NCBI GenBank assembly: GCA_018902385.1
Contig: JABSSW010000011.1
Location: forward strand, 124,001 to 188,000
Length of the DNA: 64,000 nt
Origin: Physcia stellaris
Lineage: Eukaryota > Ascomycota > Lecanoromycetes > Caliciales > Physciaceae
Reading direction: 5' to 3'
Numbering within the stretch: the first letter of the stretch is position 1; every line of letters starts with the position of its first letter. The notes beneath the pieces are model-generated. The model was not told the origin of the DNA, made no database searches, and saw nothing but the letters and a program-made list of their open reading frames with translations. This document shows positions 12,255-22,300 of the stretch, piece after piece. The translations under genes and the position numbers were made by a program.

Positions 12255-13063
12255 GATGAAGTCACAAAGCGAAGTTCGAGGAAACGATATCTAATGGAAG
12301 AATGATAGTCTCTTGCTGTGAATTTTGTTGTTGACTGAACGCTTGATCTGTCTTTGATTTGCTATTGTGGTCTTTGCGACTCTCTGACATGTTCTCCAAG
12401 CTGTATTACATTCTAGGAATGATCTGTCATGGAAAAAAATTCAAACACCAGGCAATCTCAACAATAGTATTGATAATAACAGCGGTCAGAGTTGACGAAT
12501 CCCCGACGATGTGCACCGAGCGATGCTCATTGAATTTTGCACCGTCAACGCACTGTGGAAGGTTCGTCAACTCTGAGTGCTACTCATAGCTATGAATGAT
12601 ATCGCATGATGAATGGCGCCTCTACCAGCAACACAAGGTCTGAACAGAAACCCAAAGGCAACGTCTTTGAGAGAGCGGCCTCATGACCCATTTGTGCTGG
12701 AGAATGTCTGGTTGAACCGAAGACCGCCGTAGGCAAGGCCACTCAAGCCGTATACAAGCAACACATAATTGCCAGTAATCGGGAAAACATCCATGATGTT
12801 CTAGAGAAGCACTCAAGCGTGAGCCAAGCAAAATTCAAGACGGATTGAAGGGCATCGAACATGCCATGGCAGGGGATTCCTGAGTCAAATACCGTAGCAG
12901 TGCTCTACAAAGGGAAACATGATGCACGAGAATTGAATGAGCCAATACACTATCAGTAGTGGAATCCGACATCAGCAATCCACATAAAGATGATCGAACG
13001 CGTAATTGCAAGTCTACTATATCTATTATTCTGACCCTATGAGATCCTGTACTAGGACTTACC
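12255..13063. other. Convergent intergenic region
   Basis: 809 bases between the phosphatase and the minus-strand disordered-protein gene, and long for this window. A strong donor (GTAAGT) lies just after the stop of the minus-strand gene at about 13057, so part may be a spliced 3' UTR. No family resemblance in its short open frames. Confidence 0.45.
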
Positions 13064-14323
13064 CTATCGCTGATCCCTCCTCTGTCGATTGATTGGGCTT
13101 TGCGGCTCAACCCGCACACCATAACCCCGACCATAAGGTACTACATCGACTTGCACGCCATCATCCTCGGAGTCTCCACTTTCATAGTCGCTCTCCATAG
13201 CCTCCGCTTGCTGTCCACCTCGATACTCTCTATGGAGCAGCGAAGGCTCGGAAGACGCAGCATATGGCTGTTGAGCTGGGTACGCCGCTCTCCGCTGCAC
13301 GTCGGGGTAAAGTACATCGGGTGGGCCTGACACAATCCTACGATTCTGTGTATGTTGAGGTGGCATCTGAGGGACGGACGGCGAGTACTGTTGGTACTGA
13401 TACGGATCTGTAACGTATGGGTGATAGGAAGACGCCGAACGAGGACGGGGACTCCAACTTGGATCGTCAGGAAGACGGCGTGATGGATCAGACATGTCAG
13501 ATGGAGGCGACTGTCGTGCTGAGCCAATACCAGAAGAGTTGCGCTTGGTTTTATCTCGAGGCTTTGTATAATGAGGCACATTTGGAGCTTTACGACGTAG
13601 GGGAGAAGAAATTCGTGAACTCGAATTCGGGCGTGGATCCTCTGAAAAGTCGGCTGATGGATAATACCCAAATGGCGCATGTGATAATACGTCTTGACCC
13701 GGCAGGAGTAGACCTGGAGGGGCAGCCGTATATTTGGCGCTCAAAGCATCCCCTCGGTCATGGCGAGGTAGAGAGCTTTTCCTAACTTCGTTCCCGGACT
13801 TTTGTTCCCTGAGTGCTGGGCTAGATGTGCCACTGCTTTGGCGCTTGTCAGCAAGCCGTAGATTTACCCCGGATGTTCTGCGTTTGGACTGGTCTCTTCT
13901 CCTCTTCCTTTCCAAAGCATCCAGCTCGGGTTGTGATAATTTGACGTTGGTCTTTCCCAGAGCTTGGGCACGGCGTATGCGCTCCAACGCCTTCTGAACA
14001 AGGAGGTCTTCCTTATCCTTTAATGCCAGTTGCATCGTCCCTCCCGAAGTTTCTGAAACCACGGGATAGTTCTCGTCCGAAGTATCCGAATCATCTTCAT
14101 AGACCTGTCTCTGCCGAGTTCGCATGTGAGCTCCAAGATCGGCGCCAGTGAATCTCAACTCGTCACTAGCAAAAGAGCTTTCCACATTAACCCCTTGTCC
14201 GTCGTCACTATCGCTATCTATTTCCTCGAAACGTAAGGCTTCCTCTTTTTGTTGCGTATATACACCTCGGTCTTTGCGCCTCTTCGCCTGCCGAGCCCCT
14301 GATGGTCTTCCCCATGAGGGCAA
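13064..14323 (-). CDS. Conserved disordered protein, start codon not found
   Basis: About 420 codons of clean open frame. The N-terminal region is basic and then acidic (KRRKDRGVY, FEEIDSDSDDGQG, SSFASDELRFTGADLGAH), followed by a Lys/Arg/Ser-rich middle, a Pro/Tyr/Gln-rich part (YQYQQYSPSVPQMPPQ) and an acidic patch before a basic end. I recall similar disordered proteins in other Pezizomycotina but know no function. The frame opens at a TTG; the first in-frame ATG is some 66 codons further in (AHMRTRQRQ), past the motif-like N-terminus. Upstream the same frame runs into the 3' end of the PRA1 coding region, where an in-frame stop closes it. Either an upstream exon overlaps PRA1, or the start is internal or non-ATG. 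Coordinates mark the open frame only. Confidence 0.55.
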   Translation of the reverse strand: MPSWGRPSGARQAKRRKDRGVYTQQKEEALRFEEIDSDSDDGQGVNVESSFASDELRFTGADLGAHMRTRQRQVYEDDSDTSDENYPVVSETSGGTMQLALKDKEDLLVQKALERIRRAQALGKTNVKLSQPELDALERKRRRDQSKRRTSGVNLRLADKRQSSGTSSPALREQKSGNEVRKSSLPRHDRGDALSAKYTAAPPGLLLPGQDVLSHAPFGYYPSADFSEDPRPNSSSRISSPLRRKAPNVPHYTKPRDKTKRNSSGIGSARQSPPSDMSDPSRRLPDDPSWSPRPRSASSYHPYVTDPYQYQQYSPSVPQMPPQHTQNRRIVSGPPDVLYPDVQRRAAYPAQQPYAASSEPSLLHREYRGGQQAEAMESDYESGDSEDDGVQVDVVPYGRGYGVRVEPQSPINRQRRDQR

Positions 14324-14349
14324 GTCGTACGGAGTTCGCGGCCGACCAC

Positions 14350-14880
14350 CTAGACCGCCTCCTCGGAAAAAGCTGTATCAATCGGTTTATCCATGAAAGA
14401 AGCGTGGCCCAATATGGTCACGCCAGTTGCACCAACCAACCATAGAGCCGTTGATATTGGCGAGGCCCATATAAATAGAGGCACCGTTATTATGAGTAAA
14501 GCTGTATAGAGCTGGGAAGTAGTAGCGCGAGTAAAGCCGAGCTCCAAGTCACGACCTTCAAGTTTCTTGATACCAAAAAGACCCACGCCGAGGAAAATGA
14601 TATCGAACAACAGTGTAAGATTGGTGAGCAAACTGTATATGGCCAACATGACAGCTACCGCAGCGTAGTTGCTTGAAAAATAGCTTAAATTATAATTGAC
14701 CCTACTCTGTACTTCTCCAAAATTCGCTGGCTTGGAAAGTCGTTTGAAGTCAAGAAATTCGGAAATGGGCTTCAGGTTGGCGAAGCGTGTGCTTATCGAT
14801 TGGGAACGTACACCTTCGAAACGAGAACCTAGGTTGAGTCGGGACGTCAGAGCGTCAAGCGGGATCTGGATGCGTGCCAT
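14350..14880 (-). CDS. PRA1-family protein (Yip3-like)
   Basis: Single-exon 176-residue prenylated Rab acceptor family protein, normally found in Golgi/ER membranes, where it binds prenylated Rab GTPases and may help place them on membranes. The start at 14880 (MARIQIPLDALTSRLNL) is a standard ATG. The central FGEVQSRVNYNLSYFSSNY block and two pairs of hydrophobic segments (AVAVMLAIYSLLTNLTLLFD, then QLYTALLIITVPLFIWAS and TALWLVGATGVTILGHA) match the family. The tail FMDKPIDTAFSEEAV also fits, so the stop at 14350 is credible. It lies 26 bases before the open frame of the next minus-strand gene, which has no ATG of its own. Confidence 0.9.
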   Translation of the reverse strand: MARIQIPLDALTSRLNLGSRFEGVRSQSISTRFANLKPISEFLDFKRLSKPANFGEVQSRVNYNLSYFSSNYAAVAVMLAIYSLLTNLTLLFDIIFLGVGLFGIKKLEGRDLELGFTRATTSQLYTALLIITVPLFIWASPISTALWLVGATGVTILGHASFMDKPIDTAFSEEAV

Positions 14881-15629
14881 CGCAGAGCGAGGGTAGCTGA
14901 GCTGCTCTGGAATATTTTGTTAATATCTCGCTTTGGGCGAGGGAGCGAGATCTGTGAAGGACACGGTTGATTTAGGGGCTAGATCGGTGTTGCGTATCGA
15001 CTTGAGTAGGATGCTGTGTTGCTGGGATGGTGAGAAAGGGGCAAAATTGTTGAGAAGAGAGTGCTGTAAGCGGAGAATTATTTTTGAAGGTGCTTTACGG
15101 GTACCTGACCGAATTTGGTGTGGCCGGAAGTTGACAAGGACAGAGTGGCTTAGATAGCGCAGTCCCGGCTGGGCCGAGCAGTGCTGATAATAGCAAAACC
15201 GCCATTCCTCGGTGGATGTCTGGATGATGACAGCTTTCGAAGATAGGGAAGGAAGAAATTGAAAAGGTTGCTTTGACTCGAAATGCTAGTGTGAAATAAT
15301 CCGGTTGTTCCCCTCGTTGAGCCAATGGAAGTCTCCGGAACACGTAGACGACGCGTTCCCCTTCCAAGTGATGCCGTCAAACTAGGTACCTATAGAGCAT
15401 TGCATTTTGATCGTAGAACGGAACTATGGCCTATGCAAATAAAAGTTCCAGAGTCCTTCAGTGTTACATTACCCCTTCGATTTTAATTCATTCATCAAGT
15501 GATCCAGGTTCATCAGGCTTCAGGTTTTGCGGCCCGTCAGCCGCCAATTCTAACCAAAGCCGTTACTAGAGTAGGTAAATTATTTTGTAGCCGCACAATT
15601 GCACACGTAACATCTAGTGATAAAGAGCC
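14881..15629. other. Divergent promoter region PRA1/ERJ5
   Basis: 749 bases between divergent genes, expected to hold both promoters. No coding sequence, RNA gene or repeat seen. Confidence 0.5.
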
Positions 15630-16849
15630 ATGAGAGTCGCACCCCTCTTCTTGCTGGTCTTCTCCTTCCTTTTACCTATAGCCATTAGTTGGACCCCCGC
15701 AGATCATGAGATATTCCGGCTTCGGGACGAGATTGCTGCCGCCGAAGGTCCGGAAACCACTTTCTACGATTTCGTCGGCGTAAAACCCTCGGCCTCCCAG
15801 GACGACATCAGCAAAGCGTATCGCAAAAATCACGCTTGATACATCCGGACAAAGCGAAGCAGTCGTTCATCGTCTCTCGCGCTCAGCCAACGCCGAAATC
15901 CAAGTCTGGCCACAGCAAGAAAAAGCCTGGCGTCCACGTCTCCAAACCTCCGTCGGAAAGCGAGATCCAAGCGCACGTGAAGAAAGCGAGTGAGCGCTAT
16001 GCAAGATTGGGTGTCATTGCTCAAATTCTGAAAGGGCCAGGACGCGAGCGCTATGATTTCTTCTTAGAGAACGGTTTCCCAAAGTGGCGGGGCACGGGCT
16101 ACTACTACGCTCGCTTTCGTCCTGGTCTAGGAACAGTGCTGGCTGGATTGTTTGTACTAGGCGGCGGTGGCGCACATTATGCCGCCTTATACGTGAGTTG
16201 GAAGCGTCAGCGAGAATTTGTTGAAAGATATATTCGGCACGCGCGACGCGCTGCGTGGGGCGACGAAGTTGGCATCAAGGGAATTCCAGGGGTCGATCCG
16301 GATGCTGTCCTCCCTGCGCCTGCGCCAGTCGAAGAAGAAACAGCCGCGGGCAATCCTGCCATGAATCGTCGACAAAAGCGAATGCAGGAGAAGGAAAGTA
16401 GGAAGGAAAAGGACAAGGGCGGCAGGAACAGCAAACTATCCGCTAAGCGTAGTGGAACAAATACGCCGCTCAGCGGTGTAGAAGTTGAGAGCACAGGACC
16501 GCAAGGGCCAAAGAAGAAGGTTCAAGCGGAGAACGGTAAGATGTTAATCGTAGATTCTGTGGGCAATGTTTACCTTGAAGAGGAGGACGAAAACGGAGAC
16601 AAGAGAGAGTTTTTGCTTGACCCTGAGGAGATCCCTAGGCCAACTTGGCGGCAGACCGTTTTGGTCAGGCTGCCCATATGGGTATACTCCAAGGCAAAGG
16701 GGAAGGTTCTAGGGAACGAGCATCAAGAGTCTACGCATGAGGATTCGGAAGAAGATGGCTCGGAGCAGGAAGGATTGCAGGAAACTTCCAGGAAAACCAC
16801 TATCAATGGGAACGCAAGGAAGCGTAGAAAAGCGACTGCAAGAATCTGA
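15630..16849 (+). CDS. ERJ5: ER DnaJ co-chaperone, Erj5-like
   Basis: Type I-like J-domain protein of the ER membrane; yeast Erj5 supports Kar2/BiP and ER folding capacity. The start at 15630 begins with a signal peptide (MRVAPLFLLVFSFLLPIAIS). The J domain follows (TTFYDFVGVKPSASQDDI, KAYRK), then the HPD tripeptide in LIHPDKAKQ. A transmembrane segment sits near residue 170-190 (GTVLAGLFVLGGGGAHYAAL), followed by a long charged cytosolic tail with KKK/EEED stretches. The reading frame breaks between KAYRK and LIHPDK at an A run (15825-15829); one more A would give a continuous protein of about 405 residues with the normal J-domain helix II/HPD spacing. No splice sites explain the shift. I read this as a sequencing deletion; a real mutation would destroy the J domain. 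Confidence 0.85.
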
Positions 16850-17049
16850 TACTTGGGAGGTAGATTAATTGATAAACCTCAAGCCATGAATGAAGCCATT
16901 CGCGATCGAAGGGTGCCTTTACGCCCTGGTAAGGCTTTCGTTGCGCATCCCTTAAGGGTGGTGGTGTTATTGTAGGTAGTAACCTTGGCTACCTTGCTTC
17001 GCTCCTGAAAATGCAGAACGTATTGGTTTAGCATGGACAAGTATGCTGA

Positions 17050-18818
17050 TCAAGTCTGCACAAACTCCACCATCACAGAACTGTTCTTCAGTCCCGCCTG
17101 CTCAATTGTGTCGTCGAGATGATCGATCAGGTTTTTGCTCATGCATATCAGCTCGAACTCAACCCCTTCCTTCCCTTCTAGCGGACTGGCTTTTAACCAT
17201 TCGTATATCCTTCGCACGTGCTCTGACAGTCCAAAACGGCGTACAACCCTACCATTTGGATGCCTGAATTGGATCCGAGTACTTGGGACCTCCGGTGGCG
17301 GCTCAGTATGCGGCATGGAAGATGAAATCGAAGCCAGCGGGGAATTTGAAGATCCATTTGCTTGGGTCGTGTCAGGTTGTACATCCACCATATTTGTATC
17401 TCCATGAGAGGGCCTAATATTGCTTGGGGTTTGGTGGCTTATACTCCTGGTCAGGTCATCCGGATCGCTCTCCCTTCTAGATGGCTCAGCCGGCGCCAAG
17501 CTGTTTTGCAGAGCCATCTCTAACATTTGCTCCTCCGTCATTTTCTCCACTTGAGTTTCCTTTTTGGTATCAGGTTTCCTCCTTGCTACGGGATTCTTCG
17601 CAGTGGCTTTGAGACTGTATCGGTCCAGAAATTCGTGGAGTTGCATGAGAAACTCTGAGGCTTTTGGTGCTGGCAGCCCAGACCATACCTTAAGCTGTTC
17701 GCCTGTTCTAGGATCGAGAATGGCGATGTGGGGATAGGCATCCGTGTTATCGCGCCCAGGAAAATAGTATTGTATGTACTGCCTACCCCGTGGATCATCT
17801 TTTGAATACTGCATGAAGATGAAATTCTCTTTTACAGTCTCCATTATCCCAGGGTTCTTCCAGATGTCTCGGTTTAACACTTGACAGTCGAAGATCGACG
17901 GGTCTTGGATGTTAACGAGTAGCCATTTCTCTCCGTCCTTTCCATCCCTCCTAGCTTCCTCCCATGACTGCCGGTACATGATTTCGAAAGGCGGTCGGTA
18001 CATTTCTGCAAGCATATTCGACTTAGAGGACGTTCCTGAAGCTCCAGCATTTGTTCTTGCAGGCCTTGACCGAGAGGACTCAGCGCTAGCTTCAACGTCA
18101 GTCCATATGGAGCCTGGAGCAGTCTGGTTAAAGATTCCAGGTCGTTCTAGTTGGACTGTTAGTAAGTTTCGACAGTAATAGAACGAGGAAACGAACCTCT
18201 TGATCTCGGTTGTTGCCTTGCCCGCATTTGCTCCAAAACAGCAGCTCGTATGTCATCTTCGTCATCCAAATCGTACGCGCCTGGCCCAACCAATGTCTCA
18301 GTTGTTCGTGCTATAGGTGCTCGGATACCTTCGGCATCAGTTGTCTCGGCCGCACCCGCCGCACCATAGAACTCCTCTTGGAGTCTTCTAGCCATAGCTT
18401 CATCGTCTTCTACAGGTCTAGCCTGGATGCTCGAAGGTGTGGATGCAGCTTGTGCCTGTGGTTGTGGCGCTGAGTTAGAATGTGGTTGGCGTCGTGCTGA
18501 TGCCGCCGTTGCTCTTTCATGATTCTCATCGTCGGAGAAATCCGACTCTGGTTCCGAATCCACATGAATAACCCCTCTGTTATCCTCGTAACCTTGTCTC
18601 GATCTGGACGGTCTGGTCGACGATGCTGGTATTGGCAGCGGCTGTGATGGTTGGATAGATGCTGCAGAAGGAGCGCTTTCAAGCTCTGCTCCGTCGTTGG
18701 CATAATACAGCTCGATCGCTTGCTCCAGATTTCCATCAGTCAGCGTGAGATACTGCTGAGCTCTGTCGGTTGCTGTCCCAGTGATCGCAGCGAATTGTGA
18801 AAGTGCGTCATCAGCCAT
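17050..18818 (-). CDS. UBX5: UBA-UAS-UIM-UBX protein (Ubx5/UBXN7-like)
   Basis: Adaptor of the Cdc48/p97 segregase. The start chosen is the ATG at 18818 (MADDALSQFAAITGT); the open frame continues upstream but lacks an ATG. Domains in order: N-terminal UBA-like (ATDRAQQYLTLTDGNLEQAI), a disordered acidic linker, a MARRLQEEFYG segment, an intron at about 18138-18175, then a UAS thioredoxin-like domain (NIQDPSIFDCQVLNRDIWKN to PHIAILDPRTGEQLKVWSG), a ubiquitin-interacting motif (TEEQMLEMALQNSLA) and a C-terminal UBX domain (STRIQFRHPNGRVVRRF to SSVMVEFVQT). About 575 residues. The four-part architecture is that of yeast Ubx5 and human UBXN7, which link Cdc48 to ubiquitylated substrates and cullin ligases. 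Divergently paired with STT4. Confidence 0.9.
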
Positions 18819-19370
18819 GATGGCCGCGAATGTCCAAGGTAGGGAGACAAGGTGTACGATTTCAGTACTGAAAGGAGCAGCAGCCGGCTTTGAAACATGA
18901 ATTTTAACTATGCTCAAGCATCAAATTGTAGAACATGAGCACGGAGTGGTACAACACAACGATATAGTGACAGTGAGTGAGTGAAGAGTGCAATGTCAGC
19001 TTCCTACACTTTCAGATTGCCGTGTTGATTGTAGAGTTTCCGAGGAAAGATCTGCTTAGAGGAAAGATCGATGATCAGCTTCGGAGAGAAGGTCGATGGA
19101 GGTCTTTCCTGACACTATGTAATCACATAAAAGTGAAAAATGAGCCGATAGGTAGCAGTAGGGCTGGTGACGCGTGACAGACCGATAAGTACGCGATACG
19201 GATTTTACATCATTAGCTTACCTCTATCTCCGCATCACCACATATTCACATGGAACTCAACGAATGATCACGTTCATAAGGTAAGGTATATAACGCTGTC
19301 ACCCTTCGATTCGAAAGCTTTCACCTTTGAATGGATATCTAATGCGTAGCAGTGTCGCAGAGATACCAAC
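18819..19370. other. Divergent promoter region UBX5/STT4
   Basis: 552 bases between two divergent start codons; expected to carry both promoters and leaders. No coding sequence seen. Confidence 0.5.
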
Positions 19371-22300
19371 ATGTTAAACGGGTAAGTGGATGGTGAACCC
19401 ATGAGAAGAGAAGAGCAAATTCGCCTGACCTCAATACTATTAGACCACCCCAGGACCTGAGGCGCCAGGCACTACAGCAGATTGGTCTACTGACTGCCTC
19501 ATCCGAATCTCAGCAGCGCCAACATGAAATTAAAAGACTGTCCGCCACTATTCTTCCGGCCAAAAGCCTGCAGAATGGTGCTGCCCATGGTCCCAAGACG
19601 CAACTCCCAAATCTGGCGTCAACTCCCATGGTTGGTCATCGTTGCAGCAATCACGTCAATTATATATTGACATCTACATTAGACATCCTCGGAGCTAGAT
19701 GTTTTGCTCGCTCTCAGCAAGACTGCTCCCTTTCTTGACGACCTAGCGAGTGCCAAACGACTCGTTACCCAGCTATCGCCGTATCTAGCAGAGGCACATG
19801 CGCAATCATTGGCGCCCTCCCCTCTCCTTCGGTCTATCGAATCCTCGCCATGGGAATCCTTGACTTACCAGCTGACCAGTGCAACTCTAGCGATTGGTAT
19901 TATGCATCCCTCGCTGCATGATATTGCGCTCAGCAGCACAAATGAATACCTCCAGAGCTGCCTGCGTGCCATCAATGCAGGCCCAGTGGTGCATTACCAG
20001 CAGGACATATCAGTTGACGAGCTTCCAGTACGCGAGCGGCTCGGTATCGCGACAACGACGGTCTCGCTCCTAGGATTTCTGGAGGCTGCATCGCTGCACA
20101 TTCACTTCTATAGCGTTTCGGAAAGGCTTAAATTGATTGATTTACTTCAACATGTACTGACTGAAGGCTTCATGGTCTCCATCGAGGGTGTCTTCTCCTC
20201 TATCCGAACAGCAGATATCGGAGCGAAGCGGTTTTCGCTGTGGAAATTATGGACCAAACGATATGCTGCTTCAGGAAGACCTCTGGGAGCAATGCTATTG
20301 CAGTGCGGCTATATGAAGCTGCTGGTGTCCTGCAGTGCTCTGCAGATTGCTACTGCACAGCAACTACGAGAGCAGAACATGTTCGATCTAATAATACAAC
20401 AGAATGGATCTGGAGCCCTTGATTACCACAACCAAGATCCTACAATTCTCGAAGTTCTATCTGATGCCGCCGTTGAGGAAATGCGTCTCCTTGAAGACGG
20501 TGCTGATTATCTCCAGCTAGGCTCGGCATGGCAACAGCGGCTCGCGTTTGCCGTAAAAGCCCACACCCTAAACACATATCTCAATTGCATGGTTGCCAGC
20601 GAGGAGATTGCTGACTCTGATACACTGATATCTTGGTTAGACGATACGCTAGCTGACCCTGTTCAGATGGCTGACGACACCCTAGCCAGTGTGGTCCTTA
20701 GATCTATGGCTGTCATCGCTAAGCTCTTTCCTGCCATGGCTTCGTCGCTAAGTCGATCACTACCCAAGTTTATTGTTCAAGGTGGTATTAAAGGCAGCAC
20801 GGTCACGACAGCGGCACAGACTTTGGCATACATATTCAAGCTCTTGTCACCAGATGCTGTTATAACGGGCCTTTATTCACTGGGTAATATTCTGAGCGCT
20901 AGTTCAAATGGTGACAAGACGATGGGGACTTCGGGAATCCCAGATCGCGCAGTTGTCAATGCCCGGCAGGACGGGCGTTTGAGTCAGCATTCGTCAGCTA
21001 GCGCAATATCTCTTGATATCAGCGGTGACGACGAAACCGGTGCTGCTTATGGTAACGTTGTCCGCGCCATCGTCAGTATCGCGACCTGCTGTCAAGACGA
21101 AAAGATCACGGCTTTGGCCCAGTCAATGTTGCTACAGAAGCTCGGGAAAGTTAGTCTCTCTGTAGACATCCACATCATTACAGAGGCTGCCGTGCTAGCG
21201 CAAACTGGTGGACAATCAGAATTGAATTCCTTGCTCAAACTTTACGCAAGAATCAGTCACGAAGGAGCTATACAGAACAACAGTACTCTCTTAGGCGCGG
21301 TCGGTTGCCAAACAGAATCAGTCTTCCATCGCTAACACTGTGCTCCAGGTTACGAAAGCTAGGCTCTACTTAGCCAAAGCTCTCATGCCTGCTTCTACTC
21401 TTTTTGAGGTCTATCTAACTCATCTCCTCGAGTTAGTAGTGAGTAAAGGCGACGTCCACGAGAATGATAAAACTCTCCAAGGAGACGTCGACTTAGCTGC
21501 CCGCGAGATCGTCGAGCTTCTACCACCTCTAGCCATACTCGTCTCTGTGCTCAAGGATGACTCTTATATCTGCCAGGATGTGAAGATTAGGCACCTGTAC
21601 CGCGAAGCCTGGTTCAATATCATCGTACATGGGATATCTACTAAATCGGGAGTTGGCCAACAGCATGCTAATGAGCTCCGCATTTTTGCTGTGCACTCGC
21701 CGCCCCTAGTAGCTGAGGATCGTACAGAACAGTTCGAGAGTGAGATTGAACTGAACACCGTCTTACGAAGAGGCATGAATCCGCCACATATAGCGGAGCA
21801 AAAAGCTCGTCTCATCTCTATCCTTGGGAGATGCGAAACTGAAATCCGGAGCCTGAGCTATCCTAAGGTAGTATTTCTAAGTGCGGCTTACCTTGTCGAA
21901 ATATTACGAGCGGATGCAGGTGAATGCTCCCAAATACTGCCCTACTTCCTTGATCCAAGCCTAAATGGTAGTGCAATGGAGAATTGCATGGTTGCCATTG
22001 CGGATGAAGTCATGAATGTTTATCTCTATAACATGTTGCGAGGAAATCGCAACGTTAATTCAGCACCTCAAGCCGCAAAGCAATTGGCGATGATGTTCAC
22101 TGGTTGCTGTCACAGGATGTTCAGAGTTCAGCAGATAGCCGCTTCATGTGCTGATAAAATCATCGGTCGTATGCCTTCTTCGCTCTGTCAAAAATCGTCC
22201 CTGTTTGCTCTCCTTGAATTATTAACTATCATGTGGACTAGTTGTCTGGATGGTGAGCTTGATGAATACGATTGGAAGTCGAGTTATACATCAGCACGTG

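Noticed and set aside
14350-14880. PRA1 fused in frame to the downstream disordered protein
   Set aside because: One extra T in a T run would fuse them, and such runs are error-prone here. But the PRA1 tail FMDKPIDTAFSEEAV matches the normal family C-terminus, so the stop is probably real.
21290-21360. A frameshift in STT4 between two long open frames
   Set aside because: A normal intron (GT donor after TTAGGCGCG, CTAAC branch point, CAG acceptor) restores the family sequence LGAVTKARLY.
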